Shown here piece after piece: positions 16,885 through 25,769 of a stretch of DNA of 64,000 nucleotides. The notes beneath the pieces were generated by a model. It saw nothing but the letters and a program-made list of their open reading frames with translations. It ran no database searches and was not told where the DNA came from. The DNA comes from Comamonadaceae bacterium OTU4NAUVB1 (lineage in GTDB: Bacteria; Pseudomonadota; Gammaproteobacteria; Burkholderiales; Burkholderiaceae_C), in NCBI GenBank assembly GCA_024372625.1, contig CP099605.1, positions 2,294,001 to 2,358,000 of the forward strand, given 5' to 3'. A program made the translations under genes and the position numbers. Each line of letters starts with the position of its first letter. The first letter of the stretch is position 1.

Positions 16885-17862
16885 TCATTCCGCCGTGATG
16901 TTGGCACGCGCGGCGATGGCGCGCATCACCGGCAGCTCGCGCTCGATCAGCGTGGCGACGGCCGCGCCGCCCTCGAACTTCGGCTCCAGCCCGGCGGCCA
17001 GCAGTTTCTCGCGCACCTCGGGCACGGCCAGCGTCTCGGCCATGGCCTGCTCCAGCCGCGCGCGCACGGCCGGTGGCAGACCGCGCGGCGCGACGACGGC
17101 GATCCAGGTGTCGGCGTCGACGTCGAAGCCCGCCTCGGCGAAGGTCGGCACGTCCGGCAGCAGCGCCGAGCGCTTCGCGGTGGTCACGGCGATGGCCTTG
17201 ATCTTGCCGGTCTTGAGCTGCGGGATGGCGGCCGAGACGGTGTCGACCGAGAACGGCACCTGCCCGCCCATCAGGTCGGTCATGGCCGGGGCGCTGCCCT
17301 TGTAGGGGATGTGGACCAGCCGCGTGCCGGTGGCGCGCAGGATCTGCTCGCCCGTGAACTGCGAGGTGGTGCCGGTGCCGTAGGAGGCGTAGGAGTACTT
17401 GCCCGGCGCCGCCTTGGCGAGCGCGGCGAACTCCTTCGGACTGGACGCCGGCACGTCCTTGTGGGCCAGCAGCACGAGGCCGGTGCGCCCGACCATGCCG
17501 ATGGGCTCGAAGCCCTTGACCGGGTCGTAGGGCAGCTTCGGCTGGATCGCCGGATTGACGGTGAAGGTGGTGCCCGAGCTGATCAGCAGCGTGTAGCCGT
17601 CCGGTGCCGCCTTGGCGACGTAGCTCGCGCCGATGATGGTGCCGGCGCCGGCGCGGTTGTCGGCGACCACGTTCTGGCCGAGCTTCTCGCCCAGCGTCTT
17701 GCCCACCAGCCGGCCGACGACGTCGGTCGCGCCGCCGGGCGGGAACGGGATCACCAGCTGGATGGGCCTGGACGGGAAGGCATCGGCGGCGTGGGCGGTG
17801 CCCACCGGCAGGACGAGGGTGGACGCCAGCGCGGCGCCGGCCAGGAGCAGGGAGGATTTCAT
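16885..17862 (-). CDS. Bug-family (tripartite tricarboxylate transporter) solute-binding protein
   Basis: 325 residues with a clear signal peptide ending AHA near residue 25. It then shows the Bug-family hallmark AFPSRPIQLVIPFPPGG near residue 30, followed by DVVGRLVGKTLGEKLGQNVV and NRAGAGTIIGASYVAKA. Such proteins bind a small carboxylate or amide in the periplasm and usually feed TctAB-type permeases, but many, like this one, have no permease gene beside them. Its gene lies between dsdA and the amidase (99-bp and 25-bp gaps), which suggests that the ligand feeds the D-amino acid route of the operon. Confidence 0.88.
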   Translation of the reverse strand: MKSSLLLAGAALASTLVLPVGTAHAADAFPSRPIQLVIPFPPGGATDVVGRLVGKTLGEKLGQNVVADNRAGAGTIIGASYVAKAAPDGYTLLISSGTTFTVNPAIQPKLPYDPVKGFEPIGMVGRTGLVLLAHKDVPASSPKEFAALAKAAPGKYSYASYGTGTTSQFTGEQILRATGTRLVHIPYKGSAPAMTDLMGGQVPFSVDTVSAAIPQLKTGKIKAIAVTTAKRSALLPDVPTFAEAGFDVDADTWIAVVAPRGLPPAVRARLEQAMAETLAVPEVREKLLAAGLEPKFEGGAAVATLIERELPVMRAIAARANITAE

Positions 17863-17961
17863 GGAGGTTCTCGAAGTTCGGGTGTCGGGGACTGCGCAGG
17901 ACTGCGCGTGGATTCGCGGGGCGGAACGAAGGTGCGGGGGGGCGGGTCGCGGCGATCCGCC

Positions 17962-19323
17962 TCAGGCCGCGGCGGCGAGGTCCGCCGCGCCGCGCGCGCG
18001 GAAGCGGGCGTATTCGTCGTCGGGCACGAACAGCCCGCCGGTGGTCCAGGCGATGTGCGTGGCGCGCGCCAGCCGCCCGGCATCGATTGCGTGGCGCGCC
18101 AGGTAGTCGCGCCCCTCGGCCGAGCCCAGCAGCATGGCCGGCCCGCCCAGCGCGGCGGCGGCGGACGGCTCGACGCGCAGGCCCTCGTGGGCGGCGGCGA
18201 GTTCGAGCCACGGGAACAGCGCCTCGTCGCGCACCGTGCAGACGCCCGCGAGCAGCGGCGCCACCGCCGCGGCCGCCAGCAGCGAGGCGCGCGGCACCGC
18301 CAGGCCGTCGGCCTCGGTGCGGTTGTCCAGGCCGAGGTCGTAGACCGACGGGTGCGGCCCCAGGTGGGCGCCTTCGGGCGTGCCGGCGACCATCTGCACC
18401 AGGAAGCACGGCGAGCGCGTCGGCTCGACGAACACGCAGTGCGCGTGCGGCCCGTAGACCTGCGAGAGCCCCAGGGCGATGCCGCCCGGGGCGCCGCCCA
18501 CGCCGCACGGCAGGTGGACGAACAGCGGGTGCTCGGCGTCCACCGGCCGGCCCAGCGCCGCCATCTGCGCGGCGAGGTGCGGCGCGGCGGCGGCATAGCC
18601 CAGCAGCAGCGACAGCGAATGCTCGTCGTCGACGAAATGGCAGCGCGGATCGGCGGCGGCGGCCTCGCGCCCGGCCGCCACGGCCTGCGCGTAGTCGCCC
18701 GCGTGCTCGACCACCGCGACGCCCCGGCGGCGCAGGCGCGCCTTCTTCCATTCCTTGGCGTCGGCCGACATGTGCACCACGGCGCGGAAGCCCAGCGCCG
18801 CGGCCATCACGCCGATCGACAGGCCCAGGTTGCCGGTCGAGCCGACGGCGATCTCGTGCGTGGCGAACAGCGCGCGGGCGGGCGGCGACACCAGCGCGAG
18901 CGGGTCGGCGTCGATGTCGATGCCGTGGCGCGTCGCCAGCGATTCGGCGTGCTCGAGCACCTCGTGGATGCCGCCGCGCGCCTTGATCGAGCCGGCCACC
19001 GGCAGCGCGTGGTCGCCCTTGACCAGCAGCGTGCCGGCCTCGGGCGGGAGGCGCAGCGCGGCCTGCAGGCGCGGCACCGGCCGCAGCGCGGACTCGATGA
19101 CGCCGGCGTCGGCCTCCAGTTCCGGGAACAGCCGCCGCAGCGCCGGCGCGCAGCGGCGGAAGCGGGCCACGGCGCGCGCCACGTCGCCCGCCGCGATGGC
19201 CGCCGGCGCCGTGGCGATGGCGGCGGCGCGGTCGATGCGGGACGCCCACAGCACCGGCGTGCCGGCGCGCAGCGCATCGAGGGAAAACGTCGCGACGGCG
19301 GGAGCGATGGAAGGAAGTTGCAT
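17962..19323 (-). CDS. dsdA: D-serine ammonia-lyase (D-serine dehydratase)
   Basis: 453 residues, slightly longer than the E. coli enzyme. The start at 19323 gives [13 protein letters not shown] lysine K114 sits in [15 protein letters not shown], the DsdA active-site signature, and the phosphate-binding loop [13 protein letters not shown] follows near residue 170. Other family blocks are [16 protein letters not shown] and [17 protein letters not shown]. The enzyme turns D-serine (and D-threonine) into 2-oxoacid and ammonia in the cytoplasm. It heads a minus-strand operon with a Bug binding protein, an amidase and a D-amino-acid dehydrogenase. A LysR-type regulator is divergent 82 bp away, the same arrangement as dsdC beside dsdA in enterobacteria. 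Confidence 0.9.
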   Translation of the reverse strand: MQLPSIAPAVATFSLDALRAGTPVLWASRIDRAAAIATAPAAIAAGDVARAVARFRRCAPALRRLFPELEADAGVIESALRPVPRLQAALRLPPEAGTLLVKGDHALPVAGSIKARGGIHEVLEHAESLATRHGIDIDADPLALVSPPARALFATHEIAVGSTGNLGLSIGVMAAALGFRAVVHMSADAKEWKKARLRRRGVAVVEHAGDYAQAVAAGREAAAADPRCHFVDDEHSLSLLLGYAAAAPHLAAQMAALGRPVDAEHPLFVHLPCGVGGAPGGIALGLSQVYGPHAHCVFVEPTRSPCFLVQMVAGTPEGAHLGPHPSVYDLGLDNRTEADGLAVPRASLLAAAAVAPLLAGVCTVRDEALFPWLELAAAHEGLRVEPSAAAALGGPAMLLGSAEGRDYLARHAIDAGRLARATHIAWTTGGLFVPDDEYARFRARGAADLAAAA

Positions 19324-19405
19324 AAGGTGAAAGAATTCTCTGTCCCACCCCGGCCCCGCACAACGCATTCGTGATGCGGTGGCCATTAGCCGGACTCATC
19401 GCGCC

Positions 19406-20464
19406 ATGGACATCCGCCTCACGCCGTCGCTGCTTGCATGGTTACGGTGCTTCGAAGCCACCGCGCGGTGCCGTAGCTTCACCCGCGCCGCCTCGGAGTT
19501 GTGCGTGACGCAGGGCGCCGTCAGCCAGCAGGTCCGGCACCTGGAGGACTGGCTGGGCCGGCCGCTGCTGCTGCGCGCCCCGCGCTCGCTGGTGGCCACG
19601 CCCGAGGGCCAGTGGCTGGCGGTGGTGCTGCGCGAGTCGTTCCAGGCCATCGAGGGCACCCTCGGCCAGCTGCGCGAGGCGCGGCCCGACCAGCCCACGG
19701 GACTGAGCTGCGCGCCCTCCTTCGCCATGGGCTGGCTGACGCCCCGCCTGGGCGACTTCTACCGCGCGCACCCGGACGTCGGCCTGCGCGTGGTGAGCGA
19801 GTTCCACGCGCTGGACCGCGAGCGCATGACGCGCGACGACGTCGAGGCCGCCGTGCGCTTCGACCTGGGCGAGTACCGCGACCTGCAGGCCACGGCCTTC
19901 CTCGACGAATGGCTGGTGCCCGTGGCGAGCCCCGCGTTCCTGCGCGCCCATCCCGGCCTGCGCGCGCCCGGCGACCTGCGCGGAGCGATGCTGCTGCACG
20001 ACGACAGCCCCTGGGCCGGCGCCGGCGCGACCGAGGAATGGGGCGACTGGCTGCGCCACGCCGGCGTCGCGCTGCCCGACCTGGCGTCGGGCCACCACTT
20101 CAACCTCGCCCAACTCGCCGTCGGCGCCGCGCTGGCGGGCCAGGGGATCGCCATCGGCCGCGCGGCGCTGGTGCTCGACGACCTGGCCGCGGGCCGGCTG
20201 GTGGCGCCGTTCGCCCTGCCGCTGCGCTCGCGCGCGTCGTACGTCTTCGTCACGGGCATGGCGCCGCCCCCGAAGGTGCTCCAGGTGCAGGCCTGGCTGA
20301 CGGCGCAGGCCACGGCCTTCCGCGTCCGGCGCGACGCCGTGCTCGCCGGACTGGCGCCGTCGCACGGCGCGCCGACCGGGGCGACGGCTTCGCCGGTCCC
20401 GTCGCCGCCGCCTTCCCCGCTGCCTTCCACTTCCACTGCCATCGCCAGGAGTCTCCGCCCATGA
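19406..20464 (+). CDS. LysR-family transcriptional regulator (GcvA/DsdC-like)
   Basis: 352 residues from ATG 19406. N-terminal winged helix-turn-helix at about 15-75 with RSFTRAASELCVTQGAVSQQ, the LysR signature, then the effector-binding domain from about residue 95 with a GcvA-like run (SCAPSFAMGWLTPRLGDF). The last 30 residues are a Pro/Ser/Thr-rich tail not usual in the family. It is divergent from dsdA across only 82 bp, so it very likely controls the D-amino acid operon. Its stop codon overlaps the nitroreductase start (ATGA), so the two are translationally coupled. Confidence 0.87.
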   Translation: MDIRLTPSLLAWLRCFEATARCRSFTRAASELCVTQGAVSQQVRHLEDWLGRPLLLRAPRSLVATPEGQWLAVVLRESFQAIEGTLGQLREARPDQPTGLSCAPSFAMGWLTPRLGDFYRAHPDVGLRVVSEFHALDRERMTRDDVEAAVRFDLGEYRDLQATAFLDEWLVPVASPAFLRAHPGLRAPGDLRGAMLLHDDSPWAGAGATEEWGDWLRHAGVALPDLASGHHFNLAQLAVGAALAGQGIAIGRAALVLDDLAAGRLVAPFALPLRSRASYVFVTGMAPPPKVLQVQAWLTAQATAFRVRRDAVLAGLAPSHGAPTGATASPVPSPPPSPLPSTSTAIARSLRP

Positions 20465-21132
20465 ACGTCCGGGAAGCCGTCGCCAGCCGCCGCTCGGTGC
20501 GCCATTTCCTGCCGACCCCGGTGCCCGGGACGGTGATCCGCCGCGTGCTCGAACAGGCCCTGCGCGCGCCCTCGGGCGGCAACCTGCAGCCCTGGCACCT
20601 GCACGTGGTGGGCGGTGCGAGGCTCGACGAACTCAAGGCGCTGATGCGCGTTCGCCTGGAGGAGACGCCGCGCGGCGAAGGCGGCGAGTACGACGTCTAT
20701 CCGCGCGAACTGGTGGCGCCCTACCGCGACCGCCGGCACGCCGTGGGCGAGCAGATGTACGAGCGCCTGGGGGTGCCGCGCGAGGACCGTTTCGCGCGCC
20801 TGCGCTGGTTCGCCCGCAACTACCAGTTCTTCGGCGCGCCGCTGGCGCTGTTCTGCAGCGTCGACCGCCGCATGGGTCCGCCGCAATGGTCGGACCTGGG
20901 CATGCTGCTGCAGACCGTGATGCTGCTGCTGCGCGCCGAGGGACTCGACAGCTGCGCGCAGGAATGCTGGGCGGCCTTTCCGAAAACCGTCGGCGACTTC
21001 CTCGCGCTGCCGGCCGAGCGCATGCTGTTCACCGGCATGGCGATCGGCCACGCCGACCCGCACCATGCGCTCCAGGATTTCCGCGCCGAGCGCGCGCCCC
21101 TGGACGAGGTGGCCGAGTTCATTGGCCTCTGA
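20461..21132 (+). CDS. Nitroreductase family protein
   Basis: 223 residues. Starts inside the regulator's stop codon (ATGA overlap). FMN-binding nitroreductase features are the N-terminal SRRSVRHFLPTPVPG, with the Arg-Arg-Ser that binds the flavin phosphate, the RAPSGGNLQPWHLHVV segment near residue 40, and a C-terminal GMAIGHADP block. Members reduce nitro groups, quinones or enones with NAD(P)H as homodimers in the cytoplasm; some remove halogens or act on flavin. Coupling to the LysR regulator implies shared expression. The substrate is unknown. Confidence 0.85.
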   Translation: MNVREAVASRRSVRHFLPTPVPGTVIRRVLEQALRAPSGGNLQPWHLHVVGGARLDELKALMRVRLEETPRGEGGEYDVYPRELVAPYRDRRHAVGEQMYERLGVPREDRFARLRWFARNYQFFGAPLALFCSVDRRMGPPQWSDLGMLLQTVMLLLRAEGLDSCAQECWAAFPKTVGDFLALPAERMLFTGMAIGHADPHHALQDFRAERAPLDEVAEFIGL

Positions 21133-21200
21133 CGCGGCACGCGGCACGCGGCCCCGGCCGCGACTATGCTCGACGCCCTCTTCCCTCCGGTGCGGCGCCC

Positions 21201-23138
21201 ATGACCTCCTCCCCCCCGACGTCCGAGCCGACGCCATCGAGCGACGCCCACGCCACCGCGGCCCACCCGCGCTCGCACGCGGGCGTCGGCGTCACCGTCG
21301 CGGCCCTGGGCGTCGTGTTCGGCGACATCGGCACCTCGGTGCTGTATGCCTTCAAGGAGACGCTCAACCCCGAGCACGGCGTCGGCTTCTCGCCCGACGC
21401 GGTGCTGGGCCTGCTGTCGCTGATCTTCTGGGGCCTGATGGTGGTAGTGACGCTGAAGTACGTGGTGTTCGTGCTGCGCGCCGACTACGACGGCGAGGGC
21501 GGCATCCTGGCCCTGCAGGCCCTCGCGCGGCGGGCGCTGGGCGCTCGCGCGGACCATCCGCGCCTGTGGCGCCTGGCCGGCCTGCTGGGCCTGGTGGGCG
21601 CGGCCATGTTCTACGGCGACAGCGTCATCACCCCGGCGATCTCGGTGCTGTCGGCGGTCGAGGGGCTGGAGGTGCAGGCGCCCCGGTTCGAGCGCTTCAT
21701 CATCCCGGTGACGATCGCGATCCTGGTGGCGCTGTTCGCCGTGCAGCGCAAGGGCACCGAGCGCGTGGGCCGCGTGTTCGGCCCGGTGATGCTGCTGTGG
21801 TTCGGCCTGCTGGCGCTGAGCGGCGTGCTGCAGATCGTGCAGGAGCCGCGCGTGCTCGCCGCGCTCGATCCGCGCCACGCCGTCGGCTTCCTGTGGCATC
21901 ACGGGCCGCAGGCGCTGGGGGTGCTGGGGGCGGTGTTCCTGGCCTTCACCGGCGGCGAGGCGCTCTACGCCGACATGGGCCACTTCGGCGCCCGCCCCAT
22001 CCGCCTGGCGTGGCTGTTCATCGCCCTGCCGGCGCTGGTGCTCAACTATTTCGGCCAGGGCGCGCTGGTGCTGGCCGACCCGGGCGCGGTCGACAACCCG
22101 TTCTTCCGGCTCTTCCCGTCGTGGGCGGTGCTGCCGATGGTGGTGCTGGCGGCGATGGCCACGGTCATCGCCTCGCAGGCCGTGGTCTCGGGCGCCTTCT
22201 CGCTGACCGCGCAGGCCATCCGCATGGGCTACCTGCCGCGCCTGCGCGTGGTCCAGACCTCGGCCACGGCGATCGGACAGATCTACGTGCCGTCGATCAA
22301 CTGGATCCTGATGGTCGGCGTGATCCTGCTGGTGCTGGGCTTCGGCAGCTCCAGCGCGCTGTCGGCCGCCTACGGCATCGCGGTGTCGATCACGATGGTG
22401 ACGACCACGCTGCTCGCGGGCATCGTCGCCTTCGGCCTGTGGCGCTGGAACCGCGTGGCGGTGGCCGCCGGCGTGGCGGTGTTCGTCGCCATCGACCTCG
22501 CCTTCGTCACCGCCAACAGCCTGAAGATCGCCGAGGGCGGCTGGCTGACGCTGGCCGTGGCCGTCGCGGTGATGGCGATCTTCACCACCTGGGCCAAGGG
22601 CCGGCGCATCGGACTGGGACTGGTCGAGGCCGACGCCATCGCGCTCGCGCCCTTCGTCGCATCCCTCGCCGCCCACATGCCGCATCGCGTGCGCGGCACC
22701 TCGGTGTTCCTGCATCCGCGCGAGGACTCGGTGCCCTACGCGCTGCTGCACAACCTCAAGCACAACCAGGTGCTGCACGAACAGGTCGTGGTGCTGGTGG
22801 TGCAGGCGCGGCCGGTGCCGCGCGTGGACGCGCGCGAGCGCATCCGGGCCCACACGCTGGGCCACGGCATCTGGGTCGTGACGGCCCGGCACGGCTTCAT
22901 GGAGGCGCCCGACGTGCCCGAGTTCATCCGCACCTTCGCCTATCAGAAAGGCGTGGCCTGCGACACGATGACGACCTCGTACTTCATCTCGCGCGCCTCG
23001 CTCACGGTGGGTGAACTCCCGGGCATGAGCCGGCTGCGGCAGATGCTCTTCGGCTGGCTGCAGCGCAACGCCGGGCGCGCGTCGGACCATTTCCGCCTGC
23101 CGGGCAACCGCGTCGTGGAGATGGGCCAGCGCGCCTGA
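21201..23138 (+). CDS. kup: Low-affinity potassium transporter Kup
   Basis: 645 residues, the family's usual length. Signature near the N-terminus: ALGVVFGDIGTSVLYAFKET, followed by about twelve membrane helices to residue 430. Further Kup blocks are YGDSVITPAISVLSAVEGL, FTGGEALYADMGHFG and YVPSINWILM. The cytoplasmic C-terminal part contains VPRVDARERIR and ends with VVEMGQRA. The protein imports potassium with protons across the inner membrane and works best at low pH. Residues 1-27 are a Ser/Thr/Pro-rich extension. It converges with the SGNH hydrolase gene (22-bp gap) with no clear terminator. Confidence 0.93.
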   Translation: MTSSPPTSEPTPSSDAHATAAHPRSHAGVGVTVAALGVVFGDIGTSVLYAFKETLNPEHGVGFSPDAVLGLLSLIFWGLMVVVTLKYVVFVLRADYDGEGGILALQALARRALGARADHPRLWRLAGLLGLVGAAMFYGDSVITPAISVLSAVEGLEVQAPRFERFIIPVTIAILVALFAVQRKGTERVGRVFGPVMLLWFGLLALSGVLQIVQEPRVLAALDPRHAVGFLWHHGPQALGVLGAVFLAFTGGEALYADMGHFGARPIRLAWLFIALPALVLNYFGQGALVLADPGAVDNPFFRLFPSWAVLPMVVLAAMATVIASQAVVSGAFSLTAQAIRMGYLPRLRVVQTSATAIGQIYVPSINWILMVGVILLVLGFGSSSALSAAYGIAVSITMVTTTLLAGIVAFGLWRWNRVAVAAGVAVFVAIDLAFVTANSLKIAEGGWLTLAVAVAVMAIFTTWAKGRRIGLGLVEADAIALAPFVASLAAHMPHRVRGTSVFLHPREDSVPYALLHNLKHNQVLHEQVVVLVVQARPVPRVDARERIRAHTLGHGIWVVTARHGFMEAPDVPEFIRTFAYQKGVACDTMTTSYFISRASLTVGELPGMSRLRQMLFGWLQRNAGRASDHFRLPGNRVVEMGQRA

Positions 23139-23160
23139 GGCGCCGCCGGCCGGGCCGCTC

Positions 23161-24522
23161 TCACGGTCGGCCGAACAGCACGCCGAGATCGATCGCACCG
23201 CCCATCGCCAGGTAGCCCGTGCGGTTGGGGTGGAGCCGGTCGCCGGCGCCGCCGGTCGTGCTCTCGGGCACGAACTCAGCCCGCAGGCCGCCGGTCGCGG
23301 GGTCGAGCGTGGCGGCGTCGAAATCGGCCACCCCGTCGAACAGGCCGGACGAGCGGATGAAGGCATTGAGCGCGCGACGCTTTCCGTCCTGCTCGGCGTG
23401 ACCATGGGCGGCGCTGCTGCTGCCCAGGGCCGACGTCAGCGTCGCGCCGATCACGCGCACGCCGGGCAGCGCGGCGCGCAGCCGCGCCACGCCCTCGGCC
23501 ATGCCGTCGCGCACGGCCTCGAAGGAGGCGCCGCCGTTGCGGCTGAAGTCGTTGATGCCTTCGAGCCAGATCACCGTCGACACGCCCGACAGCGACAGCA
23601 CGTCGCGCTGCAGCCGGTCGCGCGACGACGGACCGCCGGGGAACGGCTGCTGCGGCGCATAGGTCGCCGGACCGACGACCTGGTTGCCGCCGATGCCGGC
23701 GTTGACGACCGCGACGCGGTTGCCGTGGATCGCGTGGAGACGACGCGCGAGCACGTCGGGCCAGCGGTCGTCGCCGTTCATCGTGCTGGCCGTGCCGTCG
23801 GTGATGGAGTCGCCGAAGGCGACGACCACGCGGGCGTCGGCGGGCGCGCGCATGTCCACCGCGTCGAGGAAATACCAGGACGTCGTGCTGAAGGGAAACG
23901 CCGATTCGTCCTCCGCCTGCCCGGCCGCGCCGGCATCCGGCGGCCCGACGTAGGAGGTGCTGAGCGCCTTCGCGTGCCAGGTCATCGGGCCGCTCTCCCC
24001 CGCCACGTGGAAGCTCACCGCCAGGCGACGGCCCGCCAGCGCGCCCGCGTCGGCCGGTTCGCGCACGAACGGCAGCGCCACGGCGTCGCTCCAGACCGAG
24101 CCGCCGGGCGGGATCGTCACGGCCGGCTGGCCACCGAAGGTCACCGGGCGGTTGGTGCCGGGAACGACCGTCGCGCTGCCGAGCTGCAGGCCGACGAAGA
24201 CGCCGTCGAAGGCGATGGGTCGGGTGCCGAGCGCATTGGAAAAACGCAACCTTGCCTGGCGGCCCCAGAGGCCCGGCCGCACGATCAGGCGGAAATTCTG
24301 GTCGCGTGCGCCGGCTTCGGGCGAAGCGAAGGCGAAGCGCATCTCGGGTTGCGCCGACGGATTGCCCACCGGATAGGGGCCCTGCACGGACCCGGTCCAG
24401 ACCGTCGCCCATCGGCCGGCGGACGGGGCGGGGGTCCGGGACGCCGCGGTCTGAGCGACGGCGCAACAAGCGACCAGGACGGTCGCGAGGATCGCGAGGG
24501 AACGACGGATGCGCGGGGTCAT
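23161..24522 (-). CDS. SGNH/GDSL hydrolase, exported
   Basis: 453 residues from ATG 24522. The leader (MTPRIRRSLAILATVLVACC) contains LVAC, a possible lipobox; alternatively a signal peptidase I site follows. Catalytic blocks are VVAFGDSITDG (nucleophile Ser) near residue 210, a Gly block VNAGIGGNQV, the Asn block WLEGINDFSRNGG, and DRLHPNRTGY near the C-terminus with the catalytic Asp and His. The N-terminal 190 residues form a beta-rich domain of the type often found before SGNH domains in secreted esterases. Likely an esterase or deacetylase acting on a polymer or glycoside outside the cytoplasm; the substrate is unknown. Confidence 0.87.
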   Translation of the reverse strand: MTPRIRRSLAILATVLVACCAVAQTAASRTPAPSAGRWATVWTGSVQGPYPVGNPSAQPEMRFAFASPEAGARDQNFRLIVRPGLWGRQARLRFSNALGTRPIAFDGVFVGLQLGSATVVPGTNRPVTFGGQPAVTIPPGGSVWSDAVALPFVREPADAGALAGRRLAVSFHVAGESGPMTWHAKALSTSYVGPPDAGAAGQAEDESAFPFSTTSWYFLDAVDMRAPADARVVVAFGDSITDGTASTMNGDDRWPDVLARRLHAIHGNRVAVVNAGIGGNQVVGPATYAPQQPFPGGPSSRDRLQRDVLSLSGVSTVIWLEGINDFSRNGGASFEAVRDGMAEGVARLRAALPGVRVIGATLTSALGSSSAAHGHAEQDGKRRALNAFIRSSGLFDGVADFDAATLDPATGGLRAEFVPESTTGGAGDRLHPNRTGYLAMGGAIDLGVLFGRP

Positions 24523-24600
24523 GGGGCAATCTCCGTGATGAAGGGTTCGACGACCCGGAAGTCGGGCCTTACGACGCCTGGATGCAGTCTCGCCCGCAAC

Positions 24601-24634
24601 GAAAACGGGCCCATGGCGTCTGCCATGGGCCCGT
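24601..24634 (-). terminator. Rho-independent terminator
   Basis: 13-bp perfect stem (ACGGGCCCATGGC and its complement) with a 4-base loop, followed on the minus strand by TTTTC. It ends the transcript of the Met-x-Pro protein gene upstream and separates it from the SGNH hydrolase gene. Confidence 0.85.
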
Positions 24635-24661
24635 CGTTCGCCGGTCGGCGACCGGGTGATG

Positions 24662-24970
24662 TCAGCCGACCTGCTTGAGCGAGGACAGGTCGACGTTGCC
24701 GTTCTGGCTGCTGAATGTCGGCGAGCCGCCACCCGAGCCGCCCTGCGACTGACTGACGCCGGAGATCTGGTGATCGCCCGTGTCGTACTGCGTCACCTTG
24801 CCGTTGTCGTCGATGGCCAGTCGATGCTGGTCAGGGAAGAACGCGTAGCGCATGCCGTTCTGCGAACCGCTGCTCGACGGATTGGACAGGCCCTGGGGCC
24901 ACCAACTCGAATCGGGCGGATCCATCGGTTTCATGGGCTTCATGGGGGCCATCGGCTTCATCGGTTCCAT
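24662..24970 (-). CDS. Small protein with N-terminal Met-x-Pro repeat
   Basis: 102 residues from ATG 24970. It begins MEPMKPMAPMKPMKPMDPPD, six perfect M-x-P triplets, followed by a Trp-Trp segment (SSWWPQGLSNP) and a part rich in Gly, Ser, Gln and Asn (YAFFPDQHRLAIDDNGKVT, YDTGDHQISGVSQSQ). There is no export signal. I recall proteins with this MKPM start in beta- and gammaproteobacteria, without known function. The middle reads like a small beta domain. It is read in the same direction as the DUF883-like gene 53 bp upstream and ends at a strong terminator, so the two may be one transcript. Confidence 0.68.
   Translation of the reverse strand: MEPMKPMAPMKPMKPMDPPDSSWWPQGLSNPSSSGSQNGMRYAFFPDQHRLAIDDNGKVTQYDTGDHQISGVSQSQGGSGGGSPTFSSQNGNVDLSSLKQVG
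24920..24970 (-). repeat. Codon-level Met-x-Pro triplet repeat
   Basis: Six consecutive 9-base units encode Met-(Glu/Lys/Ala/Asp)-Pro at the start of the small gene. The units differ at several bases, so this is a conserved protein repeat rather than fresh slippage. Confidence 0.7.
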
Positions 24971-25023
24971 GCGGGGTCCTGGAATGCTTGAGTAAAAAGG
25001 AATGCGGGATTCGACAGCCGGAC

Positions 25024-25461
25024 TCAGTAGCGGCGTCCGCCGCCGATGAACTTGATGAACAGGGCCGTCAGCAGGGCACCACCCGCGGCGGCGATCAGTA
25101 CCGATTTCACGGGCTCGTCGCCCACGTAGCGCACGCTCGCATCCTGCAGGTCGGCGGCCTTGTGCTTGAGGTCGGTGATCTTCTTGCCGGCCGCGTTCAC
25201 CGCGCCCGACGCGTAGTTGCGCGTGGTCTCGGCCGCGTCGCTGGCGATTTCCTTGGCGTCCCGGGCCACGCCCTTGGCCGTGTCGACGGCCTCGCGACCC
25301 GTGGCCTTGGCATCCTCGATGGCCGGACGCAACGACTGGGCGGCATCCGCGCCGATGGACTTGGCCTCGTTGGCGATGCCGTTGGCCGCCTGGGCGGCAT
25401 CGCGGCCCACGTGCTTGGTGTCCTCGGCGAGTTGCGAAGGCGTCTTGAAATCGTCTGCCAT
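25024..25461 (-). CDS. DUF883-like (ElaB/YqjD-type) membrane-anchored protein
   Basis: 145 residues. ATG 25461 follows AAAGGG at good distance. Most of the protein (10-110) is a charged Ala/Lys/Asp/Glu helix resembling LEA-type or ElaB/YqjD repeats (AAQAANGIANEAKSIGADAA and similar). It ends with SVLIAAAGGALLTALFIKF, a single C-terminal membrane helix, and then GGGRRY. Relatives attach ribosomes or other partners to the inner membrane in stationary phase; whether this one does is unknown. The start faces the AT-rich control region shared with the divergent large exported protein. Confidence 0.75.
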   Translation of the reverse strand: MADDFKTPSQLAEDTKHVGRDAAQAANGIANEAKSIGADAAQSLRPAIEDAKATGREAVDTAKGVARDAKEIASDAAETTRNYASGAVNAAGKKITDLKHKAADLQDASVRYVGDEPVKSVLIAAAGGALLTALFIKFIGGGRRY

Positions 25462-25769
25462 GGAAATCCCTTTTTAAAAATCTATTGCCGCCGACATGTG
25501 GCAACCAATGCCGAATTACACATGAAAACTAAATTACGCATGTGAGAAATTCCAATGCATCCATGTAGGCAAACATGAACTTAAGCCATTTCTATTCAAA
25601 TAGGAACTTATACCTTTCAGACAAAAGTCACAATTATTTTCAAAGATTTCGGTAATTTGCCACACGTCGGCTCAAATCGCGCTTTCGTCGGTTTGTAGGA
25701 CATGATCCATTTGTGTGTAGGACAAGAGCTTGTCAAAATTCGCTCACTGTCTAACACAAGGGGTTTTAA
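25462..25769. promoter_or_regulatory. 308-bp AT-rich divergent control region
   Basis: No gene is present. By my count 66 of the 180 bases 25501-25680 are G or C (37%), far below the surrounding coding DNA. It contains several CATG-based words (ACATGTGG near 25494, CACATG near 25520, CATGTG near 25540), a 22-bp-spaced direct repeat (25694-25726) and an inverted repeat (25721-25734). A candidate -35 TTGTCA lies at 25731 with TAACAC downstream. AGGGG precedes the GTG start at 25770. It could control both the DUF883-like and the 886-residue genes. Confidence 0.6.
25694..25734 (+). promoter_or_regulatory. Direct repeat TGTAGGACAWG (22-bp spacing) plus inverted repeat GACAAG-AG-CTTGTC
   Basis: TGTAGGACATG at 25694 and TGTAGGACAAG at 25716 are 22 bp apart, two helical turns. 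A shorter TGTAGG copy is at 25564. The second copy runs into the perfect inverted repeat GACAAG-AG-CTTGTC (25721-25734), which overlaps the candidate -35. The layout fits an activator or repressor site. Confidence 0.5.
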
